Shown: piece after piece, positions 49,343 through 59,586 of the stretch | How positions within the stretch are numbered: the first letter of the stretch is position 1 | Layout: every line of letters starts with the position of its first letter | From: Rhizobium sp. Leaf306 | Lineage (GTDB): Bacteria > Pseudomonadota > Alphaproteobacteria > Rhizobiales > Rhizobiaceae | Direction: 5' to 3' | NCBI RefSeq assembly: GCF_001423425.1 | Contig: NZ_LMNX01000001.1 | Location: forward strand, 1,260,970 to 1,324,969 | Length of the DNA: 64,000 nt | Translations under genes and position numbers: made by a program | The notes under the pieces: model-generated | What the model saw: only the letters and a program-made list of their open reading frames with translations | Told to the model about the DNA's origin: nothing | Databases searched by the model: none

Positions 49343-50167
49343 ATGCGCCACGGGATCATCGACTGGGACGACGCCTATGCCAATGGCCCGAACATTCCAA
49401 AGGGCGATCGTTGGCCAGCGGCCTGGGTGGAACCGGCAAGACTGTACCGCGAAACGCTGGTGGCCGAAGGACGTGCGAAGCTCGACATTGCCTATGGCGA
49501 CAATCCGCGCAACCGGTTCGATCTCTTGCTGCCCGCCGGAAAGCCGGCAGGCCTCGTCGTCTATGTCCATGGCGGCTTCTGGATCGCGCTCGACAACAGC
49601 TACTGGTCGCATTTTGCCCATGGCGCGCTGGAAAGCGGATATGCGGTGGCACTCCCCGCCTATACGCTTGCGCCGGAAAACCGGATCGCTGAAATCACCC
49701 GCGAGATCGGCCAGGCCATCACGGCCGCAGCAGATCTGGTGGACGCGCCGATACGGCTTGCCGGGCATTCGGTGGGCGGGCATCTGGTGACGCGGATGAT
49801 CACCACCACGTCGCCACTCGCAGAGACCGTCCGAGACCGCATCGTCAACACGGTGTCGATCTCAGGCGTGCATGACCTTCGCCCGATCATGAAGACGAAG
49901 ATGAACGAGAAGCAGCGGATCGATCCTGACGAGGCGCAGCGCGAAAGCCCGGCCTTGCTGGAACCCCTGCCGAACACGCGCCTCACCTGCTGGGTGGGTG
50001 GCAACGAGCGCTCGGAATTCCTTCGACAGAACGCCCTGCTCGCCAATATCTGGAAGGGTCTGGGGGCCGAGACCGAAGCCGTCGAGGAGCCGGACAGAAA
50101 CCATTTCACGGTTCTGGACGGGCTATCCGATCCGAACCACCCGCTGACGAGAGCGCTTTTGGGCTAG
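49343..50167 (+). CDS. Alpha/beta hydrolase, kynurenine-formamidase-like
   Basis: A 274-residue hydrolase. The oxyanion motif HGGFW is at residues 76-80, the nucleophile elbow GHSVGGH at 141-147 (Ser143), and the likely catalytic His in DRNHFTVLDG (His254). HGGxW plus this size resembles arylformamidases and small esterases. No tryptophan-catabolic gene lies nearby, so the substrate is open. Lying divergent from the Liv-glutaminase operon, it may act on an imported amide or N-formyl compound. Confidence 0.82.
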   Translation: MRHGIIDWDDAYANGPNIPKGDRWPAAWVEPARLYRETLVAEGRAKLDIAYGDNPRNRFDLLLPAGKPAGLVVYVHGGFWIALDNSYWSHFAHGALESGYAVALPAYTLAPENRIAEITREIGQAITAAADLVDAPIRLAGHSVGGHLVTRMITTTSPLAETVRDRIVNTVSISGVHDLRPIMKTKMNEKQRIDPDEAQRESPALLEPLPNTRLTCWVGGNERSEFLRQNALLANIWKGLGAETEAVEEPDRNHFTVLDGLSDPNHPLTRALLG

Positions 50168-50177
50168 CGTTTTGTCG

Positions 50178-50699
50178 CTAGAGAGACGCGGCGCCGCGGG
50201 CGGCCTGATCGTAATGGCCGGACAGGGCGCGAAGGCGGGCGGCGACATCCGACAAGGAGTCTGCGGACACTTCGGTTGCCAAAACGGATTTGACGAGCAG
50301 GCTTTCACGCATCGCCTTGTAGCGGGCACAGGCGGCAGCGCCCGCTTCCGTCACCATGACCAGCTTTTCCTTGCCGCGTCTGCCGGACTTGATCAGCTTC
50401 AGCCGTTCCAGCTTTTTGAGCGCGTAGGTCACGACGTGGGTGTCTTCGATATTGAGGACGAGCGCGATATCGGCCAGCGTCTTCGGTTTGTTGCGGCTGT
50501 TGACGTTGTGCAGGACGAGAATGTCGACGGTTGAAAGGTCAGGCACTCCGGATGCCGCCATGCAGCGCACCATCCAGCGGCTGAACGCATGATTGAGCAT
50601 GGTGAGGCCGAACTCGATTTCGGACAGAGCCGGCAGCGCGCCGCTCGCCAGGTGTTCCGAAGAAACGATCGGGCCAACAGTGTCTATCGGTTCGGACAT
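50178..50699 (-). CDS. MarR-like winged-helix regulator
   Basis: A 173-residue protein with a winged helix at about 55-125 (VDILVLHNVNSRNKPKTLAD, then HVVTYALKKLERLKLIKSGR) and flanking dimer helices, as in MarR-type regulators (PF13463-like). ATG 50699 follows GGAGAAG; the frame is open upstream to 50792. It is 55 nt downstream of dctP on the same strand, so it may be the last gene of the TRAP operon. The candidate operator is the palindrome at 53786-53802. Confidence 0.88.
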   Translation of the reverse strand: MSEPIDTVGPIVSSEHLASGALPALSEIEFGLTMLNHAFSRWMVRCMAASGVPDLSTVDILVLHNVNSRNKPKTLADIALVLNIEDTHVVTYALKKLERLKLIKSGRRGKEKLVMVTEAGAAACARYKAMRESLLVKSVLATEVSADSLSDVAARLRALSGHYDQAARGAASL

Positions 50700-50754
50700 G
50701 AGCTTCTCCGGAATGAGAGGGCGCCGCGGCACGATTGCCACGGCGCTTCCGAAA

Positions 50755-51738
50755 TCACATCTTCTTGTAGGCGTCCAGAATGGCGGCGCCATCTGCGCCG
50801 GCTTTCTTCGACCAATCCTCGGTCAGCTTGGCGCCGATTTCGGAAAGACCGGTCTTCAGTTCGGCGCTTGGTTCCAGAACCTGCATGCCGTTCTTCTTCA
50901 GCGTTTCCATGTAGGACGCCGTCTTCTCGGCGGCCATCGACCAGCCGCGGGTTTCTGCAGCCGCAGCCGCATCCGTCACGGCTTTCTGCGTGGCGGCGTC
51001 GAGGGCTGCGAACGCAGCCTTGTTGACGAAGATGACGTTCTTCGGGATCCAGGCCTGGGTGTCATAGTAGTGGGTCAGTGATTCCCAGATCTTGCTGTCG
51101 ACGCCAGTGGCGCTGGAGGTCATCAAGCCATCGACGACACTGGTTGCCAGAGCCTGCGGCAGTTCGGCAGCCTGGACGGTGACCGGCTGGGCGCCGACCA
51201 GTTCCGCAATACGCGATGTGCCGACATTATACGCGCGCCACTTCAGACCCTTCAGGTCGGCGACGGTGTTGACGTCCTTCTTGGTGAAGAGGCCCTGTGG
51301 CGGCCATGGCGTGGTGTAGAGGAGCTTCAGGCCCTGCTTGTCGAGCGCCTGTTCGATAGCGGGCTTCGACGCTGTGTAAAGCTTCTTGGACTGTTCGAAG
51401 CTGGTGGCGAGGAACGGCACGACGTCGATCCCGAAGACCGGGTTTTCGTTTTCGTGCAGCGACAGCAGCACTTCGCCCGCCTGCGCCTGGCCGGTCTGGA
51501 CCGCGCGCTTGATATCGGGGGCCTTGAAGAGGGAGGCATTCGGATGAACGGTGATCTTCAGCTCACCCTTAGTGGCCGCATCGATGTCCTTGGCGAACTG
51601 GTTGAGGTTCTCGACATGGTAGTTGGTCGGTGGATAGGCGGACGGCAGGACCCAGTTGGCTGCGAAAGACGATGCTGTGGACGCGAGGAGCGCGGCTGCG
51701 GCAATGCCGAGGCGGGCGAGTTTTCCAGTGACCTTCAT
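50755..51738 (-). CDS. TRAP transporter substrate-binding protein, DctP type
   Basis: A 327-residue periplasmic protein, signal peptide ending ALLASTASSFA-ANW. AYPPTNYHVENLNQFAKDI and the Arg-containing GLKWRAYNVGTSRIAELVGA helix (ligand-carboxylate contact) followed by QPVTVQAAELPQALATSVVDGLMTSS-type residues match DctP (PF03480). Binds an organic acid and passes it to DctQM. Neighbouring 5-oxoprolinase suggests 5-oxoproline (pyroglutamate) or a similar cyclic amide as ligand; this is inference. Confidence 0.93.
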   Translation of the reverse strand: MKVTGKLARLGIAAAALLASTASSFAANWVLPSAYPPTNYHVENLNQFAKDIDAATKGELKITVHPNASLFKAPDIKRAVQTGQAQAGEVLLSLHENENPVFGIDVVPFLATSFEQSKKLYTASKPAIEQALDKQGLKLLYTTPWPPQGLFTKKDVNTVADLKGLKWRAYNVGTSRIAELVGAQPVTVQAAELPQALATSVVDGLMTSSATGVDSKIWESLTHYYDTQAWIPKNVIFVNKAAFAALDAATQKAVTDAAAAAETRGWSMAAEKTASYMETLKKNGMQVLEPSAELKTGLSEIGAKLTEDWSKKAGADGAAILDAYKKM

Positions 51739-51758
51739 TTTCAGTTCCCTCTTTGTGA

Positions 51759-53072
51759 TTAACCCGGGAATGCCATTTTCGGCAGAACCATCACGATTTC
51801 CGGGAAAACCGTAATGATGGCGACGGTCGCCACAAGCAGGAAAAAGAATGGCAGCGAGGCTTTTGCCACCGTGAGGCTATCGCGCCCGCTCATCGTCTGC
51901 AGGACGAAGAGATTGAAGCCCACGGGCGGAGAGACCTCCGCCATCTCGACGATCAGCACCAGGAAGATGCCGAACCAGACGAGGTCGAAGCCGGCCTGCT
52001 GGATCATCGGCAAAACGACAACCGTGGTGAGGACGATCATCGAAAGACCATCCAGTGCCGCACCAAGCAGAATATACATGATCGTCAGCACCGCGATCAG
52101 CGCGTAAGGGCTGAGGTTGAAGCTATCGACCCAGGCAGCCAGCGCGTTCGGAATGCCGGTATATCCCATGGCGATCGACATGAAGCCGGCACCCGTCAGG
52201 ATCAGCATGATCATGCAGGTGAGACGTGTCGCACCCATGACGCTGTCCCAGAAGGACTTCCAGCTGAGCGTTTTCGACCAGGCGGCAATGGCGAGCGAGC
52301 CGGCCACACCCCAGGCCGCACATTCTGTCGCTGTGGCCCAGCCGAGCAACAGTGTTGCGAAGACGAGGATGATCAGAAGGCTGACCGGAATGAGATTGGC
52401 CGATTCCTTCAGTTTTTCTTTGAAGCTCATTTTCGGCGGCGCAGGCGGCTGCTTGTCGGGGTTGAGCAGCGACCAGACGACGATATAGCCGCAATAGAGG
52501 ACCATCACGATCAGGCTCGGCAGGAATCCGGCGAGGAAGATCTGGATGATCGAAACGTTGGCGGCGACCGCATAGACGACCATGGTGATCGACGGCGGAA
52601 TGAGAATGCCGAGCGTGCCGGCACCGGCCAGCGAGCCGAGACTGACCATTTCGTCATAGCCGCGCTTCTTCAATTCCGGCAGGGCGATCTTGGCAATCAT
52701 TGCCGTGGTTGCAGCCGAGGAACCTGAGATCGAGCCGAACAGGCCGCATCCGAGAACGTTGACATGCATGAGCCTGCCCGGGAGCCAGCCAAGCCAGGGT
52801 GCCAAACCCCGGAACATCTCTTCGGACAGCTTTGTCCTGAAAAGGATTTCGCCCATCCAGACAAACAGCGGCAGCGCCGCCAGCGACCAGGACGCGCCGT
52901 TGCTCCAGGAGTTGGTGGCCAGCACCGCGCCAAACGGGATGCCCGGCACGAAAAGCATGGCAATCAGGCCGCAGATGAGCAGCGAGAAGCCGATCCAGAC
53001 TCCGGCGGCCAGAAGCGCCAGCAGCGCGACGAGGACGACGCCGGCGATTTCAACGAGTTCAATCGTTCCCAT
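51759..53072 (-). CDS. TRAP transporter large permease, DctM type
   Basis: A 437-residue membrane protein with about 12 TM segments. LFVWMGEILFRTKLSEEMFR, GSISGSSAATTAMIAKIALP and the SLGSLAGAGTLGILIPPSIT motif are typical of DctM. It drives Na+-coupled uptake with DctQ and DctP. It starts 3 nt after the dctQ stop and ends 20 nt before dctP. Confidence 0.95.
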   Translation of the reverse strand: MGTIELVEIAGVVLVALLALLAAGVWIGFSLLICGLIAMLFVPGIPFGAVLATNSWSNGASWSLAALPLFVWMGEILFRTKLSEEMFRGLAPWLGWLPGRLMHVNVLGCGLFGSISGSSAATTAMIAKIALPELKKRGYDEMVSLGSLAGAGTLGILIPPSITMVVYAVAANVSIIQIFLAGFLPSLIVMVLYCGYIVVWSLLNPDKQPPAPPKMSFKEKLKESANLIPVSLLIILVFATLLLGWATATECAAWGVAGSLAIAAWSKTLSWKSFWDSVMGATRLTCMIMLILTGAGFMSIAMGYTGIPNALAAWVDSFNLSPYALIAVLTIMYILLGAALDGLSMIVLTTVVVLPMIQQAGFDLVWFGIFLVLIVEMAEVSPPVGFNLFVLQTMSGRDSLTVAKASLPFFFLLVATVAIITVFPEIVMVLPKMAFPG

Positions 53073-53075
53073 GCG

Positions 53076-53660
53076 TCAGGCCCCGCTCTGCATTGCGCGT
53101 TCAATTACTTCTTCGGCCGTTTCCGCAGGCGGCTTTTCATAGCGGGGTGCCCCGCCGAAAAGCACATGCAGAAGCTCGTCCGTCATGGCGACAGCGAGGA
53201 TGATCAGGCCGCCGGAAAAACCGATCTGGGGGATCCACAGCGGCATGGCGATGACGCCTTGGGCAAGATCGTTGAACCGCCACGACGTGACGTTCATGTC
53301 GAAAGCGTACCAGGCGAAATAGAGGGCAGCGGCGGACCCAACCAGCAGGGCAAAAATCTCGACCATCTGGCGGGTACGGCCGGTGAACCTTTCCACCAGC
53401 AAGCCGACGCGGATCATTTCGCCGGAGCGGAATGTATGGGCGAGACCGAGGAAGGCAGACGCCGCCATTGCCCAGGATGCGAAATCGTCGCCGGCCGGAA
53501 CGTCTATCCCAAGCGGGCGACCTGCGGAAAGCGCGAGCATGATGAGGAAGATCGCAATCAGGAAAAGCCCGGCCAGCCAGCCGGACACGAGGTACAAACC
53601 GTCCAACCCTTTACGGAGCCATTCGGGGAAGATGCTGTGGCGTGGATCAACGGTGGACAC
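53076..53660 (-). CDS. TRAP transporter small permease, DctQ type
   Basis: A 194-residue protein with four TM segments (GLDGLYLVSGWLAGLFLIAI, then ASAFLGLAHTFRSGEMIRVG and two more) as in DctQ (PF04290). I chose GTG 53660, which has GGAGG 7 nt upstream; a TTG at 53678 is also in frame but lies over the Shine-Dalgarno. First gene of the TRAP operon, divergent from the oxoprolinase gene. Confidence 0.9.
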   Translation of the reverse strand: MSTVDPRHSIFPEWLRKGLDGLYLVSGWLAGLFLIAIFLIMLALSAGRPLGIDVPAGDDFASWAMAASAFLGLAHTFRSGEMIRVGLLVERFTGRTRQMVEIFALLVGSAAALYFAWYAFDMNVTSWRFNDLAQGVIAMPLWIPQIGFSGGLIILAVAMTDELLHVLFGGAPRYEKPPAETAEEVIERAMQSGA

Positions 53661-53785
53661 AGTTTGCCCTCCGCACAAGAATGCGTAGATCGCTCATATG
53701 GCTTCCCCTCGGTTGCCTTTGCGGCGCGGCTCTTCTGGCCACTTTGCCTGTTATAAAGGCATGATGCCGTACTGGGCATTTTCCT

Positions 53786-53802
53786 GTCAATCGATCATTG
53801 AC
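53786..53802. promoter_or_regulatory. Palindrome in the TRAP/oxoprolinase divergent region
   Basis: GTCAATCGATCATTGAC is an inverted repeat (GTCAAT/ATTGAC, 5-bp centre). A degenerate second copy sharing AATCGATC starts 45 bp further on, at 53834. Lying 56 bp before the oxoprolinase start and 125 bp before dctQ, it suits a MarR-type operator controlling both directions, probably for the regulator encoded at 50178. The 197-bp gap 53661-53857 shows no gene. Confidence 0.5.
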
Positions 53803-53857
53803 GTTTTATCGACGAAATGTTCTCGTGGCCTCAAATCGATCGTTACGGGGGCATTGC

Positions 53858-56800
53858 ATGGCGCAGGACAAGTGGGATTTCTGGATCGACCGCGGCGGCA
53901 CATTTACCGATATCGTTGGGCGCAAGCCGGATGGGACACTTGTGGCCCACAAGGTCCTTTCGGAAAATCCCGAAGCCTATCGCGATGCTGCCGTGCAGGG
54001 CATTCGCGAGTTGCTGCAGGTCGAAGCTGGGCAACCTATTCCGGCCGAACTGGTCGGCGCTGTTAAAATGGGAACGACCGTCGCCACCAATGCGCTGCTG
54101 GAGCGCAAGGGCGAGCGGACGCTTCTCGTCACCACACGCGGCTTCAAAGATGCGCTGGCGATCGGTTATCAGGCCCGAACCGACATCTTTGCCAAGAAGA
54201 TCGTGAAGCCCGAACTGCTCTACACGGCGGTCGTGGAAGTCGAAGAACGCGTGCGTGCCGACGGAGAAGTCGAGGCGGAGCCGGACGAGGCGACGGTGCG
54301 CGCGGACCTTCAGGCGCAGTTCGATGCGGGCTACCGTGCGATCGCTATCGTCTTCATGCATGCCTATCGTTATCCGGCTCATGAACAGCTCGTTGCAACG
54401 ATCGCCCGCGAGATCGGCTTTGCTCAGGTCTCGGTCAGCCATGAGGTTTCGCCACTGATCAAGCTGGTCGGCCGCGGCGACACGACCGTCGTCGACGCCT
54501 ATCTCTCACCGATCCTGCGCCGTTACGTCGATCAGGTGGCGAGCGAGCTTGGCACGGATGCGGAGACTGCCGGTTCTGAGGGACCGCAGCTGATGTTCAT
54601 GCAGTCGTCTGGGGGCCTTACCGCGGCACGACTGTTTCAGGGCAAGGACGCAATCCTGTCAGGCCCGGCCGGCGGCGTCGTTGGCGCGGTCGAAACCTCG
54701 CGACTTGCCGGGTTCGACAGAATGGTCGGCTTCGACATGGGCGGCACGTCCACCGATGTTTCGCACTATGACGGAGAGCTTGAACGTTCGTTCGAGACCG
54801 AAGTCGCTGGCGTGCGGATGCGCGCGCCGATGATGTCGATCCACACGGTCGCGGCCGGCGGGGGCTCTATCCTGCATTTCGAAAACGGTCGGTTCCGCGT
54901 CGGCCCGGATTCCGCCGGCGCCAATCCCGGCCCGAAGGCCTATCGCCGCGGCGGACCGCTTACCGTCACCGATGCGAACGTGATGCTGGGCAAGCTTTCA
55001 CCAGAACTCTTCCCTAGGATTTTCGGGCCAAACCGCGACGAGCCACTGGATGCCGGTGCCGTGCGGAAAGCCTTCGAGGAGATGGCGACGGTGGTCGGCG
55101 ATGGCCGCACGCCGGAACAGGTGGCGGATGGCTTTCTTGCCATCGCGGTCGAGAACATGGCCAATGCCGTCAAAAAAATCAGTGTCCAGCGCGGCTACGA
55201 TGTCACGCATTACGCGCTGACCTGTTTCGGTGGCGCCGGTGGTCAGCACGCCTGCCTGACAGCGGACGCGCTCGGTATCTCGACGGTCCTGATCCATCCG
55301 TTTTCCGGTATCCTGTCTGCCTACGGGATGGGTCTCGCCGATATCCGCGCTACCCGCCAACGGACGGTTTCGCGGCCGCTTTCCGAAGCATTGGCGTCGC
55401 TCGACCCGGTACGCGACGAAATGTCGACAAGCGTGCTCGCCGAAATGGGTTCGCAGGGCGTGGCTCAAGCGCAGACCGAGGTGCTACACCGTGCTCATCT
55501 TCGCTATCAGGGAACGGATACGACCCTCTCGGTCGCGGTGACAGATGCCGGGGAGATGACGGCCGCGTTCGAGACTGTCCACCGGAAGCAGTTCGGCTTT
55601 ATCTTCGAAAACCGCGAGATCATCTTCGAGGCCTACGAGGTCGAGGCGATCGGTGGCGGTGCCGATGCATCGGAGCCCGAGTTTGCGCTGGACGACGCGG
55701 CTCCAACGGCTGCGGAGCGCACGCGTTTCTATTCCACCGGCGCATGGCGCGAGGCACCTGTCTATCGCCGTGCCGACATCAGACCCGGCGCGCGGGCAAA
55801 CGGTCCCTGCCTGATCGTCGAGCCGCACCAGACCATCGTGATCGAGGATGGCTGGGCATTCGAAGTGACCCGGCTCAACCACGTGGTCCTAAAGCGCATC
55901 GTCACGTTGTCGCGTGGCAAGGCTGTCGGCACCCAGGCCGATCCGGTTCTGCTTGAGGTCTTCAACAACCTGTTCATGTCGATTGCCGAGCAGATGGGCG
56001 TGACGCTGCAGAACACGGCGTCGTCCGTCAACATCAAGGAACGACTGGATTTCTCCTGCGCCGTGTTCGACGAGAACGGCGCTCTGGTCGCCAATGCACC
56101 GCATATGCCGGTTCATCTCGGATCGATGGACCGCTCCGTCGAAAGCATCATCGCGCAGAACCGGGGCAAGATCCGTCCCGGCGACGTGTTTGCGTTGAAC
56201 GCGCCTTACAATGGTGGCACGCATCTGCCCGATATTACCGTGGTCACACCGGTATTCGATGACGCGGGTGAGAAAATCCTGTTCTACGTCGCCTCGCGCG
56301 GTCACCATGCCGATGTCGGCGGGACCGCGCCGGGATCGATGACGCCGCTGGCAACGACAGTGGATGAGGAAGGCGTGCTGTTCGACAACGTGCTTCTGGT
56401 CGACCGCGGCCGGTTCGACGAGGCGGGCATCACCAACCTCCTGTCCGACCATCCCTACCCTGCCCGCAACGTCGCTCAGAACGTCGCAGACCTGAGAGCG
56501 CAGATCGCGGCCAATGAAAAGGGCGTCTACGAAATGCGCCGGATGATCGCGCAGTTCGGGCTGGATGTCGTGCAGGCTTATATGGGCCACGTGCAGGACA
56601 ATGCGGAGGAAAGCGTTCGCCGCGTGCTGGAAAAACTTGGCGACGCAGAGTTCTCCTATGCCACCGACCAGCGCAGCACGATCAAGGTCAAGATCACCAT
56701 CGACAGGCAAAAGCGCGAGGCGACGGTCGATTTTACCGGCACCAGCGAGCAGAAGAAGAACAATTTCAACGCACCCGAACCGGTGACGCGCGCAGCTGTT

Positions 56801-57484
56801 CTTTACGTGTTCCGCGTGATGGTGGAGAGCTCAATCCCGATGAATGCCGGGTGCCTGAAGCCGATCCGGATCATCGTGCCAGATGGTTCGATGCTCAAGC
56901 CGCAATATCCGGCAGCGGTCGTTGCCGGCAATGTCGAGACGTCGCAGCACGTGACGAATGCGCTGTTCGGCGCGCTGGGTGCCATCGCGGCAAGCCAGGG
57001 CACGATGAACAACCTGACCTTCGGCAACGCCACCTACCAGTATTACGAGACGCTGTGCTCCGGTTCGCCGGCAGGTCGTTTCAACGACGGCAGCGGTTTT
57101 GCGGGCACCGACGCTGTCCATGTGCACATGACCAACTCGCGTCTCACCGACCCGGAAATCCTGGAGACGCGCTATCCGGTGCTGCTCGAAGATTTCCACA
57201 TCCGCGACAATTCCGGCGGACAGGGGCAGTTTGCGGCAGGCGACGGCACGAAGCGGACGATCCGGTTTCTCGAAACGATGGATTGCGCCATCCTCTCCTC
57301 GCATCGAACGCTTCACCCGCACGGCCTTGACGGCGGCGGAGAGGGAGAGCTTGGCATCACCACCGTGCGCAGGCTCGACGGCTCGATCGAGACACTTCCG
57401 GGCTGTGCCCAGACGGTGATCGAGGCGGGCGAAGCGGTGACCGTGACGACACCAACGGCTGGGGGCTATGGCAAAACGGGGTGA
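53858..57484 (+). CDS. 5-oxoprolinase (ATP-hydrolysing), fused HyuA-HyuB form
   Basis: This 1208-residue enzyme opens the ring of 5-oxoproline (pyroglutamate) to glutamate using ATP. The HyuA half starts [20 protein letters not shown] and has [15 protein letters not shown], the ATPase motif [20 protein letters not shown] and [20 protein letters not shown]. The HyuB half begins about residue 690 ([20 protein letters not shown]) and contains [15 protein letters not shown] and [12 protein letters not shown]. The W-D-F-W-I-D-R start and the fused length favour 5-oxoprolinase over hydantoinase or acetone carboxylase. Start ATG 53858; the frame is open to 53798. Confidence 0.92.
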   Translation: MAQDKWDFWIDRGGTFTDIVGRKPDGTLVAHKVLSENPEAYRDAAVQGIRELLQVEAGQPIPAELVGAVKMGTTVATNALLERKGERTLLVTTRGFKDALAIGYQARTDIFAKKIVKPELLYTAVVEVEERVRADGEVEAEPDEATVRADLQAQFDAGYRAIAIVFMHAYRYPAHEQLVATIAREIGFAQVSVSHEVSPLIKLVGRGDTTVVDAYLSPILRRYVDQVASELGTDAETAGSEGPQLMFMQSSGGLTAARLFQGKDAILSGPAGGVVGAVETSRLAGFDRMVGFDMGGTSTDVSHYDGELERSFETEVAGVRMRAPMMSIHTVAAGGGSILHFENGRFRVGPDSAGANPGPKAYRRGGPLTVTDANVMLGKLSPELFPRIFGPNRDEPLDAGAVRKAFEEMATVVGDGRTPEQVADGFLAIAVENMANAVKKISVQRGYDVTHYALTCFGGAGGQHACLTADALGISTVLIHPFSGILSAYGMGLADIRATRQRTVSRPLSEALASLDPVRDEMSTSVLAEMGSQGVAQAQTEVLHRAHLRYQGTDTTLSVAVTDAGEMTAAFETVHRKQFGFIFENREIIFEAYEVEAIGGGADASEPEFALDDAAPTAAERTRFYSTGAWREAPVYRRADIRPGARANGPCLIVEPHQTIVIEDGWAFEVTRLNHVVLKRIVTLSRGKAVGTQADPVLLEVFNNLFMSIAEQMGVTLQNTASSVNIKERLDFSCAVFDENGALVANAPHMPVHLGSMDRSVESIIAQNRGKIRPGDVFALNAPYNGGTHLPDITVVTPVFDDAGEKILFYVASRGHHADVGGTAPGSMTPLATTVDEEGVLFDNVLLVDRGRFDEAGITNLLSDHPYPARNVAQNVADLRAQIAANEKGVYEMRRMIAQFGLDVVQAYMGHVQDNAEESVRRVLEKLGDAEFSYATDQRSTIKVKITIDRQKREATVDFTGTSEQKKNNFNAPEPVTRAAVLYVFRVMVESSIPMNAGCLKPIRIIVPDGSMLKPQYPAAVVAGNVETSQHVTNALFGALGAIAASQGTMNNLTFGNATYQYYETLCSGSPAGRFNDGSGFAGTDAVHVHMTNSRLTDPEILETRYPVLLEDFHIRDNSGGQGQFAAGDGTKRTIRFLETMDCAILSSHRTLHPHGLDGGGEGELGITTVRRLDGSIETLPGCAQTVIEAGEAVTVTTPTAGGYGKTG

Positions 57485-57503
57485 TCTGCCGTAACCGGAG
57501 ATC

Positions 57504-58712
57504 ATGAGCAGACAGGTTGCGATCATAGGCGGTGGGCCGGCGGGACTGATGGCGGCGGAGCATCTTTCCGCCGCAGGATTTTCGGTGACCGTTTACGAGG
57601 CGATGCCGACCTTCGGGCGGAAGTTTCTGCTGGCCGGAAAGTCCGGGCTCAATATCACCCATGCGGAGGATTTTGCCCGGTTTGCCGGTCGCTTCGGCTT
57701 GTCTTCGTCGCGGATACAACCGGCGCTTGACGCGTTCACACCGTCGGATGTTCGCGCCTGGGCACAGGAGCTCGGGACGGAAACATTCGTCGGAACGTCG
57801 GGCCGGGTTTTTCCGGTTGCCATGAAGGCATCGCCACTGCTGCGCGCCTGGCTTAGCCGCCTGGACAAGCAGGGTGTCGTGCTGAAGACGCGCCATCGCT
57901 GGACGGGGTTCGAAGGCGGCGGTTACAGATTCGAAACTGTTGATGGCGACCTTCTCATTCGCCCGGACGCCGTCATTCTGGCGCTCGGGGGCGCAAGCTG
58001 GCCAAGGCTCGGTTCGGATGCGGCATGGGTGCCGTGGCTGAAGGCCGAGGGGATTGCGATATCCGAGCTCCAGGCTGCCAATTGCGGCTTCGACGTTGCG
58101 TGGAGCGACGTGTTCGTCGAGCGGTTTTCTGGAGCACCGCTCAAATCCGTCTCGACGCGATCGGATGCGGGCACGTATCAGGGCGAGTTCGTGATCTCGA
58201 AACACGGGATCGAAGGCAGCCTTGTCTATGCGCATTCGGCAGTCCTGCGTGAGTTGATCAACAGGGATGGCCAGGCGGTGCTTGATGTCGACCTGATGCC
58301 GGGCCGAAGCGTCGAGCGTCTCGTGCGCGATCTCTCGCGGCAGGATGTCAAAGCAAGCTTTTCCAACCGGTTGCGCAAGGGTGCAGGCCTCGACGGCGTC
58401 AAGGCGGCCCTGCTGCGCGAACTGATACCGGATGTGAACCGGATGCCGCCGGAGGATCTGGCGCGGGCGATCAAGTCCCTGCCGATCCCGCTGCTTCGCC
58501 CCCGCCCGATTGCGGAAGCGATCTCGACGGCCGGTGGCATTGCCTGGGACGAGCTCGATAGCGGCTATATGCTCAAGCGGCGTCCCGGTCTGTTCGCAGC
58601 CGGCGAGATGCTCGACTGGGAGGCGCCGACCGGCGGCTATCTTCTGACCGCCTGCTTTGCCACGGGCCTTGCTGCGGCGCGCGGCGTTGAAGACTATCTC
58701 AAGACAGAGTGA
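57504..58712 (+). CDS. TIGR03862 family flavoprotein (HI0933-like oxidoreductase)
   Basis: A 402-residue FAD-binding protein. The dinucleotide motif QVAIIGGGPAGLMAAEHLSA is at residues 4-23, followed by GRKFLLAGKSGLNITHAEDF, the second motif AVILALGGASWPRLGSDAAW, and the C-terminal FAVGEMLD-type FAAGEMLDWEAPTGGYLLTA. These define the TIGR03862/HI0933 group, whose reaction is unknown. It follows the oxoprolinase gene by 19 nt, so it may be co-transcribed with it. Confidence 0.9.
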   Translation: MSRQVAIIGGGPAGLMAAEHLSAAGFSVTVYEAMPTFGRKFLLAGKSGLNITHAEDFARFAGRFGLSSSRIQPALDAFTPSDVRAWAQELGTETFVGTSGRVFPVAMKASPLLRAWLSRLDKQGVVLKTRHRWTGFEGGGYRFETVDGDLLIRPDAVILALGGASWPRLGSDAAWVPWLKAEGIAISELQAANCGFDVAWSDVFVERFSGAPLKSVSTRSDAGTYQGEFVISKHGIEGSLVYAHSAVLRELINRDGQAVLDVDLMPGRSVERLVRDLSRQDVKASFSNRLRKGAGLDGVKAALLRELIPDVNRMPPEDLARAIKSLPIPLLRPRPIAEAISTAGGIAWDELDSGYMLKRRPGLFAAGEMLDWEAPTGGYLLTACFATGLAAARGVEDYLKTE

Positions 58713-58779
58713 CCGTTGCCGCGTTCACCATCGGCCCGCGACAGGATAGACTGGCCGGGACTCAAACAGACGACGGTCC

Positions 58780-59568
58780 ATGTTTTTTATTTCCAAGCTG
58801 ATCTGGCTGCTCGCACAGCCGCTTTCCATCGCCTTCCTGCTTTCGGCCCTTGCCGCTCTCTTCGGACTTTTCGGCCTGCGGAAGCTTTCCGGCATCTCGG
58901 CACTTCTGTGCGCGCTCACCCTGTTCGTGACGCTCTATACGACGGCGGGCGCTTTGGCGCTGCAGTCCCTCGAAGCTCGCTACCCGAAGCCGGCAACCGA
59001 TCCTGCCGACCTCTCCTGCATGATCATTCTCGGCGGCGCCTTCGAGAGCGAGGTGACGGCGGCGCGGGGTGGCATCGAATTCAACCAGGCGGCGGACCGC
59101 TTTATCGAAGCGGGTCGGCTGGCGCTGCAATTTCCGCAGTCGCGCATCCTGATTTCCGGCGGCGACGGGTCGTTCAGCGGCGTCTATGAAGGCGAAGCGC
59201 AAGCGTCCGAACGCTTCTTCACAGCCTTCGGCATAGCGCCGGACCGGGTAGTGAAGGAAAACACGTCGCGCACCACCTACGAGAATACGCAGAATACGGC
59301 CGACATCCTGAAACAGCAGGGTTTCAGCGATTGCGCGCTGATCACCTCGGCCTTCCACATGCCCCGTTCCGTCGCCCTGTTTCAGAAGGCGGGCATTCAG
59401 GTTCGCCCGTGGCCGACCGACTTTCGCACCAGCGGCATCGTAGCCGCCAAGCTCGATTTTACCCAGCCGGCGCTCAATGCGCAGCTGACGGCGACGGCTG
59501 CACGGGAGTGGATGGCCGTTCTCGGCTATAGGTTCGCGGGCCGTATCGACAGCATCAAGGCGCCCTGA
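58780..59568 (+). CDS. YdcF family (DUF218) membrane protein
   Basis: A 262-residue protein with two N-terminal TM segments (about residues 5-30 and 36-60) and a periplasmic DUF218 domain. Seen are MIILGGAFESEVTAARGGIE, SRILISGGDGSFSGVYEGEA, ENTSRTTYENTQNTADILKQ and CALITSAFHMPRSVALFQKA. DUF218 proteins (ElyC, SanA, YdcF) affect envelope integrity and cell-wall precursor handling; biochemical role not settled. Start ATG 58780. Confidence 0.9.
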   Translation: MFFISKLIWLLAQPLSIAFLLSALAALFGLFGLRKLSGISALLCALTLFVTLYTTAGALALQSLEARYPKPATDPADLSCMIILGGAFESEVTAARGGIEFNQAADRFIEAGRLALQFPQSRILISGGDGSFSGVYEGEAQASERFFTAFGIAPDRVVKENTSRTTYENTQNTADILKQQGFSDCALITSAFHMPRSVALFQKAGIQVRPWPTDFRTSGIVAAKLDFTQPALNAQLTATAAREWMAVLGYRFAGRIDSIKAP

Positions 59569-59586
59569 TCCCTAAAGGGGCCGTGA

